A stretch of DNA of 55,962 bases, taken from assembly GCA_016785015.1 (NCBI GenBank), contig JADHTJ010000012.1, positions 1 through 55,962 on the forward strand, read 5' to 3'. The first letter of the stretch is position 1; every line of letters starts with the position of its first letter. The DNA comes from Anaerolineales bacterium (GTDB lineage: Bacteria; Chloroflexota; Anaerolineae; Anaerolineales; UBA11858). Of the stretch, positions 18,701 through 27,008 are shown piece after piece. The notes beneath the pieces are model-generated. The model ran no database searches, was not told the origin of the DNA, and worked only from the letters and a program-made list of their open reading frames with translations. Made by a program: the position numbers and the translations under genes.

Positions 18701-19167
18701 ATTTTGAGTTTTTGCGTGGCCTTGATGAAGTCGCGGCGTGGCAGGGTGCGTGTCATTATGGCACGAGCAGGTGCGATAATGATGGCTGATTTGTGAGCAT
18801 CCGATGGAGCTTTGATGCCTGGAATTTGAGAAGCAGATAATGTGGTGAGAACGATCAAACGGTCCCGACGAGTATTCGCTCCCCAAGGAGCGTTTTCATA
18901 GAATAAGGGGTTAGGCTCGGGTAGAGGTAACTGGAGAATTTCAGGCGCCCAAAGGGTAAGTTCGTCTGCCAGTGTAAGCGCGTGATCGGTGCGATGCGTC
19001 AGAAAAAGGATGGGTACGCGCAGCGTCTGATGCAGTGCCGATAAAATCGGGAGCCGCGTCGTCCGTGGTAGTACCAGATTGGGAAGCGGCGTGCGTGCCT
19101 GAATTGCTTCTGTTAGTTCTTGATAAGCGGGAAGTTCCTGGAAGGTGTTGAGAAGTCTCGTCAGCAT
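15757..19167 (-). CDS. mfd: Transcription-repair coupling factor Mfd
   Basis: Mfd is a DNA translocase that displaces RNA polymerase stalled at lesions and recruits UvrA. The 1136 residues show the usual order. The N-terminal UvrB-homology part has LPNLVLPRTTRLPILSALHQ. The CarD-like RNA-polymerase-interacting domain near 460 has SGDWVVHIDHGVGRFVGL. The superfamily 2 motor carries Walker A GDVGFGKTEIALRAA, IDEEQRFGV (the DEEQ variant typical of Mfd/RecG), TATPIPRTLYLAMTG, and QLRGRVGRG (motif VI). A C-terminal TRCF domain follows. The ATG is at 19165-19167 with no strong Shine-Dalgarno site. pth lies 59 nt upstream on the same strand, so the two may be co-transcribed. Confidence 0.97.
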   Translation of the reverse strand: MLTRLLNTFQELPAYQELTEAIQARTPLPNLVLPRTTRLPILSALHQTLRVPILFLTHRTDHALTLADELTLWAPEILQLPLPEPNPLFYENAPWGANTRRDRLIVLTTLSASQIPGIKAPSDAHKSAIIIAPARAIMTRTLPRRDFIKATQKLKIGDIVSLDDLVRHWFNLGFDGVNTVTMPGQFARRGGILDVWPPADSFPSRLEFFGDEIDTLRRFDPATQRTTEQHEMLLVTPAREYFRPLESSETLDASDEISEFHIPLLYPHAGRIFDYLPRDALVVIDDKEAFEDTVHSVEEQALSQRKDYIEEGILEDDYPIPYLTCDQIEDSLPPGRVLFLGPSTAPEGSPPPLAKHFAPNPRFGGRLKPLMEGLAQASIKGEKGIVISRQAGRLEELWEENYRPTTGLTQAPTFIKGSLTEGWSFTSQDEQKLNLLTDGEIFGWQPPKPRRRYRPVAEAPEAEYADLQSGDWVVHIDHGVGRFVGLVQRAIEGAEREYLCVEYADRDRLFVPVQQADRLTRFIGPDGRPPAPTRLGGPQWTTIKDRVTEAVEDMAEGLLELYAKRQLVTGYAFKEDTPWQRELEASFPYIETDDQLRVVSDVKSDMETSRPMDRLICGDVGFGKTEIALRAAFKAVMDGKQVAMLVPTTVLAQQHFHTFRERLAAFPAEVEMLSRFRTPQEQSNILFRLSQGAIDIVIGTHRLISGDVEFKDLGLLIIDEEQRFGVTHKETIKQLRTEVDVLTMTATPIPRTLYLAMTGLRDISTLDTPPEERLPIITHVGSYSPELIRRAILRELERGGQVFFVHNRVQTIGAMRNQLIKLVPEARIAVAHGQMPENQLAERMNDFTDANIDVLLATSIIESGLDIPNANTLIVDRADTFGLAQLYQLRGRVGRGAQRAYAYFFKHKKFTPTPKGRQRLETIAENLQLGSGFNIAMRDLEIRGAGDILGTRQHGHIASVGFHLYTRLLAEAVKSKRKNRGLPLDTNDLMLRAHRPLVSVDLPLDTTIPSNYVPDLEMRLNLYRRIADAQELKEVDSLSEEFQDRFGPLPPSVQNLLIQLKIKILAISAGVKSIGHEYGQIVLRFPEGIEPPQIVRAKPDVRVGKSAIWVAADSQIEDQPSLLINLLEEIITLQEK

Positions 19168-19226
19168 AGGGTTCAGTAAACTGTAATTAATAATCAGTTG
19201 GTTAGAGATGAATTACAGCCCACAAA

Positions 19227-19850
19227 TCACTGGTCACTGCGGTTGTAGCGAGTCATCGCAGGCTCGATCCCCTCGGTGATAAACAGCAAGGCAGCGTCTG
19301 CGGCTCGTTCCAGAAAGATTTCCAGATCTTCCGCATCCGCTTTGGAAAAATCTTGCAGCACGTAGCTAGGGGTGCTCATGCGTCCCGGGGGGCGTCCAAT
19401 TCCCAGCCGCAATCGGGGATACTCTTCTGTGCCCAGATGTTGGATAATCGATTTCATCCCTTTTTGCCCTGACGATCCCCCCGAAGGTTTCAGACGGATC
19501 GTCTCGAAGGGCAGATCAACATCATCATAAGCAATCAATAAATTCGCATGGGCTAACTTGTAAAACCTCACCAATGCTCCAACTGACTGCCCGGAATTGT
19601 TCATATAATTTTGGGGTTTTGCTAGGATGATCTTGTTACCCTGATATCGTCCATCGGTAACCAGCGCCTTATGCTGCACGCGGGAAAAAATCAACCCCAG
19701 TCGTTCGGCAAGTTTATCGACCAACATGAAGCCGATGTTATGCCTGTTGACCCGGTACTCCTTTCCCGGATTGCCTAAGCCGACGATCAAATATGTATTT
19801 GCAGCCTCTGATGAGCTTGAGCGTTCTTTAATTCTTCTGAATAATTTCAT
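19227..19850 (-). CDS. pth: Peptidyl-tRNA hydrolase
   Basis: This enzyme cleaves the ester bond of peptidyl-tRNA released from stalled ribosomes. The 207 residues include an N-terminal extension of about 18 residues before YLIVGLGNPGKEY. The catalytic His lies in NRHNIGF, the family Asn residues in PQNYMNNSG, and the catalytic Asp in YDDVDLP. KPSGGSSGQKGMKSI is the conserved tRNA-side loop. The gene lies just upstream of mfd on the - strand, an order also seen in other bacteria (pth-mfd). A 92-nt gap separates it from the membrane protein gene whose 3' end is at 19943. Confidence 0.96.
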   Translation of the reverse strand: MKLFRRIKERSSSSEAANTYLIVGLGNPGKEYRVNRHNIGFMLVDKLAERLGLIFSRVQHKALVTDGRYQGNKIILAKPQNYMNNSGQSVGALVRFYKLAHANLLIAYDDVDLPFETIRLKPSGGSSGQKGMKSIIQHLGTEEYPRLRLGIGRPPGRMSTPSYVLQDFSKADAEDLEIFLERAADAALLFITEGIEPAMTRYNRSDQ

Positions 19851-19942
19851 CTTGGGTTAGGCGATTTTTCGAGAAGCATCCTTGAAGAGGAACCATAGTT
19901 GCCAATATTTTTTGAATAGGCGTTTATTGTCTACAGATGTAT

Positions 19943-20569
19943 TTACCTTAGTGTTCTGCGTATCGATGTATATAATCCAACGATCAAAAATAGAACCAGT
20001 ACAGTGATGCCCCCACGCGATAAGGCGTTGGTGAAATCGTTATCGGAGATTTCAACTGGGTTCGAGGGCAAGGGGGTAGGAGTAGGTGGAACGGGTGTCA
20101 ACGTTGGGGTGGGTGTGGCCGATGCGCTGGCAGGATCTCTGGTTGGAGTTAATGTCGGCGTGCTGGTTTCTATGGGAGAGTAATTGCGAACGCGTAGATT
20201 GGGCACAATAAAAACGAGTGTCTCCCCATCGTTCAAATCAAGAACCAGCCGCAAATGATATTTACCATCTGTGATCTTGGTGGTATTCCACTGTGTAATT
20301 ACGCCCTCTTCGACAGAACTCCTCCCTTCATCAAGTAGGAACCATGTCACTGTTGTGTCGTCGACGTAAGCAAAGCTCAAGTTCCATGCTTCAAAACCTT
20401 CGGCGGCAGTGGTTCCTGTTATCACAACTGTTCCTTGGAGTGCTTCACCAGCCAGTGGCGCGATGAAACCAGCCTGGGGAGTTTCATCTTCTTCTTGCGC
20501 CTGAGCTAAGAGAAAACTCCCAAAAAACATGATCGAAACGCCCAAAATACACAAAAAACGATGACGCAT
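19943..20569 (-). CDS. Secreted or membrane-anchored protein of unknown function
   Basis: I do not recognise a named family. The 208-residue protein starts with a clear signal peptide (MRHRFLCILGVSIMFFGSFL, cleavage expected after the Ala-Gln-Ala region). It then has a beta-rich domain of about 115 residues that opens with FIAPLAGEALQGTVVITGTT, resembling the Ig-like modules that follow an A-P-x-x-G-x-x-x-x-G-x-V pattern in Chloroflexota extracellular proteins. A Thr/Pro-rich spacer of about 40 residues follows, then a C-terminal transmembrane helix (GGITVLVLFLIVGLYTSI) and a short basic tail. It is probably an externally displayed anchored protein. It is divergent from the roadblock gene across a 114-nt gap. 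Confidence 0.65.
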   Translation of the reverse strand: MRHRFLCILGVSIMFFGSFLLAQAQEEDETPQAGFIAPLAGEALQGTVVITGTTAAEGFEAWNLSFAYVDDTTVTWFLLDEGRSSVEEGVITQWNTTKITDGKYHLRLVLDLNDGETLVFIVPNLRVRNYSPIETSTPTLTPTRDPASASATPTPTLTPVPPTPTPLPSNPVEISDNDFTNALSRGGITVLVLFLIVGLYTSIRRTLR

Positions 20570-20683
20570 AGCAATCTCTCAGTCTATCATGGACGCTATA
20601 GTGGGTCAACTGGCACTTGGCCAATTTGTATGGTAGACTTTGAAAAATTACTAATTGGGAAGAAAAAGAGACGGAAATAAGCA

Positions 20684-21058
20684 ATGACCAAGTCACGCAC
20701 TGAACTAATGGTTGATCGCCTGCGAGAAATGCAGGCAGCTTCTCCTGAGATCGAAGCCTCAGCAGTGGTTTCTGTCGATGGCTTGATTATGGCCTCTGCC
20801 TTGCCTGCGGAAGTTGAAGAAGATAGGGTTTCTGCAATGTCGGCTGCCATGTTGAGCCTGGGTGAACGTATCGCCAGCGAGTTGAGTCGAGGTTCGCTTG
20901 ACCAGGTTTATATTCATGGAGATCAAGGTTATGTTCTACTGGCCGCTGTTGGAGATGAAGCAGTCTTAACCGCCCTTGCTCGTGAAGGAGCCAAATTAGG
21001 TTTGGTTTTCTTGGAGATGCGCCGGGCAGCAGAGGACTTAGCGCGTGTTGTTGGATAA
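20684..21058 (+). CDS. Roadblock/LC7 domain protein
   Basis: This 124-residue single-domain protein of the roadblock/LC7 (MglB-like) family spans the whole fold. EIEASAVVSVDGLIMASALP is the first strand-turn-strand with its usual D-G-x-x-x-A pattern, and VLLAAVGDEAVLTALARE lies in the second half. In bacteria such proteins regulate small GTPases of the MglA type or act in dimeric scaffolds. No GTPase gene is nearby here, so the partner is unknown. It is followed by a hairpin (21099-21129) and pyrG. Confidence 0.85.
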   Translation: MTKSRTELMVDRLREMQAASPEIEASAVVSVDGLIMASALPAEVEEDRVSAMSAAMLSLGERIASELSRGSLDQVYIHGDQGYVLLAAVGDEAVLTALAREGAKLGLVFLEMRRAAEDLARVVG

Positions 21059-21098
21059 AATTATGGTAGGAAGAACCTGAAATTTACGAGACAGTCAT

Positions 21099-21129
21099 CG
21101 GGGAGGGCTGCCGGAAACGGCCCTCCCCG
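21099..21129 (+). terminator. Hairpin between roadblock gene and pyrG (terminator or leader element)
   Basis: CGGGGAGGG at 21099-21107 pairs with CCCTCCCCG at 21121-21129. Inside, CCG-GAAA-CGG can form a second helix closed by a GNRA tetraloop, with a small CTG bulge. The following GCTTCTGTT is only weakly T-rich. It could terminate the roadblock transcript or act as a leader structure of pyrG, whose start is 22 nt downstream. Confidence 0.6.
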
Positions 21130-21150
21130 CTTCTGTTAATGGAGAGATTA

Positions 21151-22767
21151 ATGGATACGAAATACATTTTCCTGACCGGTGGTGTTGTCAGTTCAGTAGG
21201 TAAAGGTGTCACAGCCGCAGCGATTGGCCGTTTGCTGAAAGAACGCGGTTTCGAAGTTTCTATTCAGAAGCTCGATCCTTATATCAATGTCGATCCCGGT
21301 ACGATGAGCCCGTACCAACATGGCGAAGTATATGTCCTTGACGACGGCGCTGAAACTGACCTGGATTTAGGTCATTATGAGCGTTTTGTGGACATCAGCT
21401 TGAACAAAGTTTGCAATGTGACCACAGGGCAAGTTTACGCCGAGGTGATTGCCAAAGAACGCCGTGGTGATTATTTAGGCGGCACCATTCAAGTGATTCC
21501 CCATATTACCAATGAGATCAAACGCCGCATCCGCATGGTTGCCAAAACCACGGGAGCGGAGATCGTTCTGGTCGAAGTTGGTGGCACGGTTGGTGATATC
21601 GAGGGATTGCCCTTCCTCGAAGCCTTGCGTCAAATGCGAGGGGATGTAGGCCCCGAGAACAGTCTCTATATTCATGTAACTTGGGTGCCTCACATTGGCG
21701 CTACCGGCGAGTTGAAAACTAAGCCTACCCAGCACTCGGTGCGTGAGTTGCGCTCAATTGGTATTTCGCCCGATGTGATCATTGCCCGGTCGGATTACGA
21801 AATGGGACAGGAGTTATGTGACAAAATTGCCCTCTTTTGTGATGTCGAGCAGCGTGCGGTGATCCCAATGGTCACTGCAGAATTGCTCTACGAAATTCCC
21901 CTGCTCGTTGAAAAAACACAAATGGGAGACATTCTGCTGGAGCGACTGGGGTTGAAGCCGCGCAAAAAGCCAAATTGGAAGCCTTGGGAAAAGCTTGTCC
22001 AAGAGATGAACCGCGAAAAACCGACTGCTAAAATTGCCTTCGTGGGGAAATATGTCGAATTGCACGATGCTTATATGAGTGTGCGAGAGGCCACTCGTCA
22101 TGCCGCTCTATCCCTGGGGCTGGATGACGAAATTTTGTGGATTCACTCTTCAGACCTGGAAAAAGGACGGGGGGTAGAGTTGCTTCAAGAAGCTGATGGC
22201 ATTATTGTCCCCGGGGGGTTCGGAGAACGCGGTATCGAGGGCAAGATTCATGCAGCGCGCTATGCTCGTGAGAATAATATCCCCTACCTGGGTTTGTGTT
22301 TGGGTATGCAGGTGATGGTGATTGAACTTGCTCGTCACATGCTCAACGACGATGAAGCCAACTCGACCGAGTTTGATCCCTCCACCCCTCACCCTGTAAT
22401 TGATTTGATGCCAGACCAGCGCGACCTGACCGATATGGGCGGAACGATGCGTTTGGGCTTGTATCCATGCCAGCTTCAATCTGGGTCAAAAGCGGCGGAT
22501 GCTTATGGCAAAGATAGCATCAATGAGCGTCACCGACACCGTTTTGAATTCAAAAATATGTATCGTGAAAAATTACAGAAAGCGGGTATGGAGTTTTCAG
22601 GCCTCTCCCCTGATAATCGCCTGGTCGAGATCGCTGAAATGAAAGACCATCCCTTTATGTTGGGGACGCAGTTCCATCCCGAATTCCTATCACGCCCTAC
22701 GCGTCCTCATCCATTGTTTTTGGGTTTCTTGAAGGCTGTCAAAGATAACCTAAATTCTGAATCCTAG
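21151..22767 (+). CDS. pyrG: CTP synthase
   Basis: PyrG aminates UTP to CTP with ATP and glutamine. The 538-residue form has the N-terminal amidoligase domain starting KYIFLTGGVVSSVGKG (P-loop) with the QKLDPYINVDPGTMSP segment. The C-terminal class I glutamine amidotransferase domain has PGGFGERG, the nucleophile elbow GLCLGMQ, and the His/Glu pair in GTQFHPEF. I chose the ATG at 21151 because GGAGAG lies 6 nt before it; an in-frame ATG at 21139 has no ribosome-binding site. The stop overlaps the stop of the convergent acyltransferase gene by 4 nt. A GC-rich hairpin sits in the leader. Confidence 0.97.
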   Translation: MDTKYIFLTGGVVSSVGKGVTAAAIGRLLKERGFEVSIQKLDPYINVDPGTMSPYQHGEVYVLDDGAETDLDLGHYERFVDISLNKVCNVTTGQVYAEVIAKERRGDYLGGTIQVIPHITNEIKRRIRMVAKTTGAEIVLVEVGGTVGDIEGLPFLEALRQMRGDVGPENSLYIHVTWVPHIGATGELKTKPTQHSVRELRSIGISPDVIIARSDYEMGQELCDKIALFCDVEQRAVIPMVTAELLYEIPLLVEKTQMGDILLERLGLKPRKKPNWKPWEKLVQEMNREKPTAKIAFVGKYVELHDAYMSVREATRHAALSLGLDDEILWIHSSDLEKGRGVELLQEADGIIVPGGFGERGIEGKIHAARYARENNIPYLGLCLGMQVMVIELARHMLNDDEANSTEFDPSTPHPVIDLMPDQRDLTDMGGTMRLGLYPCQLQSGSKAADAYGKDSINERHRHRFEFKNMYREKLQKAGMEFSGLSPDNRLVEIAEMKDHPFMLGTQFHPEFLSRPTRPHPLFLGFLKAVKDNLNSES

Positions 22768-23453
22768 ACATTGTATCCAGGTGGTTTCTCCCCATATACG
22801 CCTCTCAACTCTGGAGGCAGTAAATCTGCAATAGCAAACATCAACCTGTCAGTTAGCGCTAGAGGTCCTTCATTGGGTTGGGGATAGATAGGTTCCCCTA
22901 AAGTCACGCTCACTGTTGTGCGTTTGGGAAAATCCTTAAACATTCGCTGGGATCCACTAATCGCCATCGGGACGATTGGACAATTGGCCTTCAATGCAAA
23001 TCTGGCTGTGCCAGTTTTTGCTGTACGCAGGCCGCGACCCTTGCTGCGAGTCCCCTCAGGGAACAATCCTAAAACTCGACCGTGTTCGAGAACCATTTCT
23101 GAGTGCCTTTTAGCCCACACATCTTTTGTGCCCCTATATACCGGGAAAACACCGCCTTTGCGCAGGACATATTCCACGATTGGATTGCGCATTAACTCTT
23201 CCTTGGCCATGAAAAAGATGGGGCGAGATATGCCTAATTGCATAGGGAAAATGTCAAAATTGGTCACGTGATTGCTGGCCAGAACGACCGCACCCTCTGT
23301 TGGTAGATTCTCAATACCGTGAGATTCGATCTTCATAACGAAGAAGGCAAACGCTTTCAGCATGGCAACAGTTGCCCGGCGAGTGCGAGTTTCGTGGAAG
23401 TAATAGCGTTTTTGATCTCTAGGGTCGGGAGAGAGATTGTTTTCATTCTCCAT
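22764..23453 (-). CDS. 1-acyl-sn-glycerol-3-phosphate acyltransferase family protein (PlsC-like)
   Basis: This 229-residue protein has the LPLAT fold. Block I is SNHVTNFDIFP (the NHxxxxD catalytic dyad), block II is GGVFPVYRGTKD, and block III is LFPEGTRSKG. PIVPMAISGSQ is the conserved block IV. It acylates lysophosphatidate or a related lysolipid at the inner membrane face during phospholipid synthesis. One hydrophobic stretch near residue 30 may attach it to the membrane. It is convergent with pyrG (4-nt overlap of stops) and divergent from eno, with a truncated family A repeat in the shared upstream region. Confidence 0.9.
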   Translation of the reverse strand: MENENNLSPDPRDQKRYYFHETRTRRATVAMLKAFAFFVMKIESHGIENLPTEGAVVLASNHVTNFDIFPMQLGISRPIFFMAKEELMRNPIVEYVLRKGGVFPVYRGTKDVWAKRHSEMVLEHGRVLGLFPEGTRSKGRGLRTAKTGTARFALKANCPIVPMAISGSQRMFKDFPKRTTVSVTLGEPIYPQPNEGPLALTDRLMFAIADLLPPELRGVYGEKPPGYNV

Positions 23454-23483
23454 GATCGGCTCCTGGGGTGTTTTTGATCTAAA

Positions 23484-23555
23484 GGATCTATGGGAATTGC
23501 CGTGAGAGACCCTACCCTCAAATGTGGAACCTTACCACGGCGAATCCTATAGACC
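23484..23555. repeat. Family A repeat, copy 2 (inverted and half-length)
   Basis: This 72-bp element, read as its reverse complement, starts GGTCTATAGGATTCGCCGTG and contains CACATTTGAGGGTAGGG, then continues directly to CTCTCACGGCAATTCCC. It matches copies 1, 3 and 4 but lacks the second arm of the central palindrome. It lies in the divergent promoter region between the PlsC-like gene and eno. Confidence 0.8.
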
Positions 23556-23627
23556 CGATCTAAAAGTCTCCACGATAAAATCATAATGGATTATACTTCA
23601 GGGTTGGTGAAGAAAAGAACTTAATAG

Positions 23628-24971
<1,344 letters not shown>

Positions 24972-25011
24972 GTGATCTTGTTCCTACTTGGAACATGAGA
25001 TTTTAGAAATA

Positions 25012-25046
25012 AAAGGACCGTGTCGCTCGCAGCAACACGGTCCTTT
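25012..25046. terminator. Bidirectional terminator after eno
   Basis: AAAGGACCGTGT at 25012-25023 pairs perfectly with ACACGGTCCTTT at 25035-25046 around an 11-nt loop. Both flanks are A/T-rich at the stem ends, so the 12-bp hairpin can stop eno (+) and the zinc-ribbon gene (-), which converge here. Confidence 0.88.
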
Positions 25047-25066
25047 GCTTAATAAGGTAAAAAAGT

Positions 25067-25606
25067 CTACTCTTCTGATTGTAATTCTACTTCCTCAGGT
25101 TCTTCTTCGGGAATAATAGCCGCCAAGGGTTCAAGGGCCTCATCCAAAGTCAGATCGTCACGCCGCATCCCCGGGGTTGGGGTGCCGCAATGGGGGCAGA
25201 GATTCCAGGGCAATTCCATCAACTTGCTGCAATGATGACAAGTCTTCTTGAGTTTGGTTTGACAATTAGGGCAGATTTTCCAGCCTTCTTTGGTGCGGCG
25301 CCCGCATCCTGGACAAACAGGAGTATCCTCGATTGAGCGTAAAAGGGCTTCCTCTTCAAGAGTATGTTGATACTCATCATCAAGGGTCCGGTGGGGGCGC
25401 AAGATTATGTAGATCACTATACCAGGGAGAAATAGCACAGCTACGACTAAAACAGCCAGGATGCGTCCCAAGGGGTCGCGCGCTCTGGCGCGGATGTCGC
25501 GGTATGTCCACACAATCAAACTTAGCCAGAGAGCGGCAATAAAAGCGCCGCCCCAGGCGGTAAGGAAGAGCATGAAATTGCTGAGAGATGAGGGATCAAA
25601 GGTCAT
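25067..25606 (-). CDS. Membrane protein with double zinc ribbon
   Basis: This 179-residue protein has two transmembrane helices at about residues 8-32 and 44-66, joined by a short basic loop (WTYRDIRARARDP). The cytosolic part has zinc-binding Cys pairs: CPGCGRR, then CPNC, CHHC and CPHC between about residues 97 and 145, which form two zinc-ribbon knuckles. The acidic tail is rich in Glu. Proteins with this layout are common in Chloroflexota, and I know of no assigned function. The gene is convergent with eno and divergent from radC, with a family A repeat upstream. Confidence 0.75.
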   Translation of the reverse strand: MTFDPSSLSNFMLFLTAWGGAFIAALWLSLIVWTYRDIRARARDPLGRILAVLVVAVLFLPGIVIYIILRPHRTLDDEYQHTLEEEALLRSIEDTPVCPGCGRRTKEGWKICPNCQTKLKKTCHHCSKLMELPWNLCPHCGTPTPGMRRDDLTLDEALEPLAAIIPEEEPEEVELQSEE

Positions 25607-25672
25607 AATCTCACTCCTAATTATGCAACCAATTATAGCCTAATTTTGCTGCTCCGCTTGCATTTTATTCTC

Positions 25673-25782
25673 GGCTCTCCAGGAACCGCCGTGGTAAGGG
25701 GGTACATTTGGGGATAGGGGGCGTTCGGCGCACGCCCCCTATCCCCAAATGTGAGATCTCTTATGGCAATTCCCGTAGAACC
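25673..25782. repeat. Palindromic dispersed repeat, family A, copy 3
   Basis: This 110-bp copy has central arms TACATTTGGGGATAGGGGGCG and CGCCCCCTATCCCCAAATGTG, which are nearly perfectly self-complementary. The outer arms include AGGAACCGCCGTGGTAAGG and TTATGGCAATTCCCGTAGAA. It lies in the divergent region between the zinc-ribbon gene and radC. Confidence 0.9.
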
Positions 25783-25835
25783 TTATTCTCCCTGCTGGAA
25801 CTTTATAAACACTACATTAAATAAGAGAATGATAT

Positions 25836-25841
25836 TATAAT
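25836..25841 (+). promoter_or_regulatory. Possible -10 element of radC
   Basis: A consensus TATAAT lies 43 nt before the radC ATG in a very A+T-rich stretch. No recognisable -35 hexamer lies 16-18 nt upstream, so this is a weak call based on the -10 and position only. Confidence 0.3.
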
Positions 25842-25884
25842 ATAAACGCAATACTTAATTTATGAATTTCTCTTGAAAGAAGAA

Positions 25885-26577
25885 ATGTCCACTTACCGCA
25901 TCACCGATCTAGCCTCCAGTGAACGCCCACGAGAGAGACTTGCCAAATTGGGCCCCCAAGCGTTATCGAATGCTGAGTTGCTGGCTATCTTAATAAGAGT
26001 TGGAGTCCATGGTGAGAACGCCGTACAAGTTGGGCGGCGTATGCTTCAAACCTTTGGGGGCCTGACTGGTCTGCACAGAGCATCATACGATGAAGTATGC
26101 GAACAGCACGGTGTGGGAACTGCAAAAGCAGCGCAGATCAAAGCAGCCATCGAATTGGGTCGCCGAATGACTCTCGAATCCCCAGAGGAGCGTCCCACCA
26201 TCAATAGCCCGGCTGATGCTGCCGTGCTCGTGCAGTATGAGATGAGTGTCCTTGAACAGGAACATTTGCGAGTGATGCTCCTCGATACTCGTAATCGAGT
26301 TTTGAATATTGAAGCTGTGTACCAGGGTTCTTTGAACTCGTCTCAAGTTCGGGTGGGGGAGTTATTTCGTGCCGCAATTCGCCGAAATGCCGCTGCGGTG
26401 ATTGTGGTTCACAACCATCCCAGCGGCGATCCAACCCCAAGTCCTGATGATGTCGCTGTGACGCGCGCAATCGTTGAGGCAGGAAAACTGCTAGATGTGC
26501 AGGTTTTAGATCACCTTGTTATTGGTAGTAGCCGATGGTTATCGATGAAAGAGCACAAGATGGGGTTTGGGTCTTAG
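25885..26577 (+). CDS. radC: RadC family (JAB-domain) protein
   Basis: This 230-residue protein is of the UPF0758/RadC family. The N-terminal helix-hairpin-helix part has [28 protein letters not shown] and [20 protein letters not shown]. The C-terminal JAB/MPN domain has the full metalloprotease-like signature: a Glu in [13 protein letters not shown], then [14 protein letters not shown] with the H-x-H and the Asp. The historic link to DNA repair is doubtful and the family function is unresolved. The ATG at 25885 is preferred to an in-frame TTG at 25873, because MSTYRITDL is the usual start. Confidence 0.92.
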   Translation: MSTYRITDLASSERPRERLAKLGPQALSNAELLAILIRVGVHGENAVQVGRRMLQTFGGLTGLHRASYDEVCEQHGVGTAKAAQIKAAIELGRRMTLESPEERPTINSPADAAVLVQYEMSVLEQEHLRVMLLDTRNRVLNIEAVYQGSLNSSQVRVGELFRAAIRRNAAAVIVVHNHPSGDPTPSPDDVAVTRAIVEAGKLLDVQVLDHLVIGSSRWLSMKEHKMGFGS

Positions 26578-26580
26578 ATG

Positions 26581-26696
26581 TGTCATTCCGAGCGCAGCGA
26601 GGAATCCCTGAGAACCATGCAGGCTTGATTACTAACCTGGTAACAATCAATCTGACGTTTTTTGGATTCCTTACCTTGTCAGGTTCGGAATAACAA
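26581..26696. repeat. REP-like repeat, family B, copy 1
   Basis: TGTCATTCCGAGCGCAGCG and GAGGAATCC form the left end. The right end, GGATTCCTTACC with TTCGGAATAACA, is roughly its inverted complement, giving a 116-bp imperfect palindrome. It starts 3 nt after the radC stop. TGTCATTC(C/T)GAG repeats of this type are widespread in environmental bacterial genomes. Other copies in the window are at 31284-31357 and 43656-43791. Confidence 0.75.
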
Positions 26697-26711
26697 CATG
26701 TTATTTAGTTC

Positions 26712-27005
26712 CTATTCCGTCCTGCGAATTCGAAAACTCGTGAACTCCCCAGTTGCAGCGAGCCAGTCATATCTAACCTCTGTAGTGGTGTGTCGCCGCG
26801 GACCACGTTGGATAGCCGCCAACAATGTCTCAAGACTGTCTTTTGTGCCTTCTGCTAAGACTTCCACGGTGCCATCCCAGCGATTGCGCACCCAGCCTGT
26901 GATATCCAGTGGTTGGGCATTATCCAATACAAAATAGCGAAAACCAACCCCTTGAACACGCCCCTCAACTTGAGCACGTAATCGAACTGCTTTCACTGCG
27001 ATCAT
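26712..27005 (-). CDS. acyP: Acylphosphatase
   Basis: This small cytosolic hydrolase of carboxyl-phosphate bonds has 97 residues. It has the family signature VEGRVQGVGFRYF, in which the Arg of GFR binds phosphate, and the second motif GWVRNRWDGTVEV, in which Asn positions the catalytic water. It follows the peptidase MA gene by 3 nt on the same strand, so it is translated from the same transcript. No specific pathway can be deduced. Confidence 0.93.
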   Translation of the reverse strand: MIAVKAVRLRAQVEGRVQGVGFRYFVLDNAQPLDITGWVRNRWDGTVEVLAEGTKDSLETLLAAIQRGPRRHTTTEVRYDWLAATGEFTSFRIRRTE

Positions 27006-27008
27006 CCA

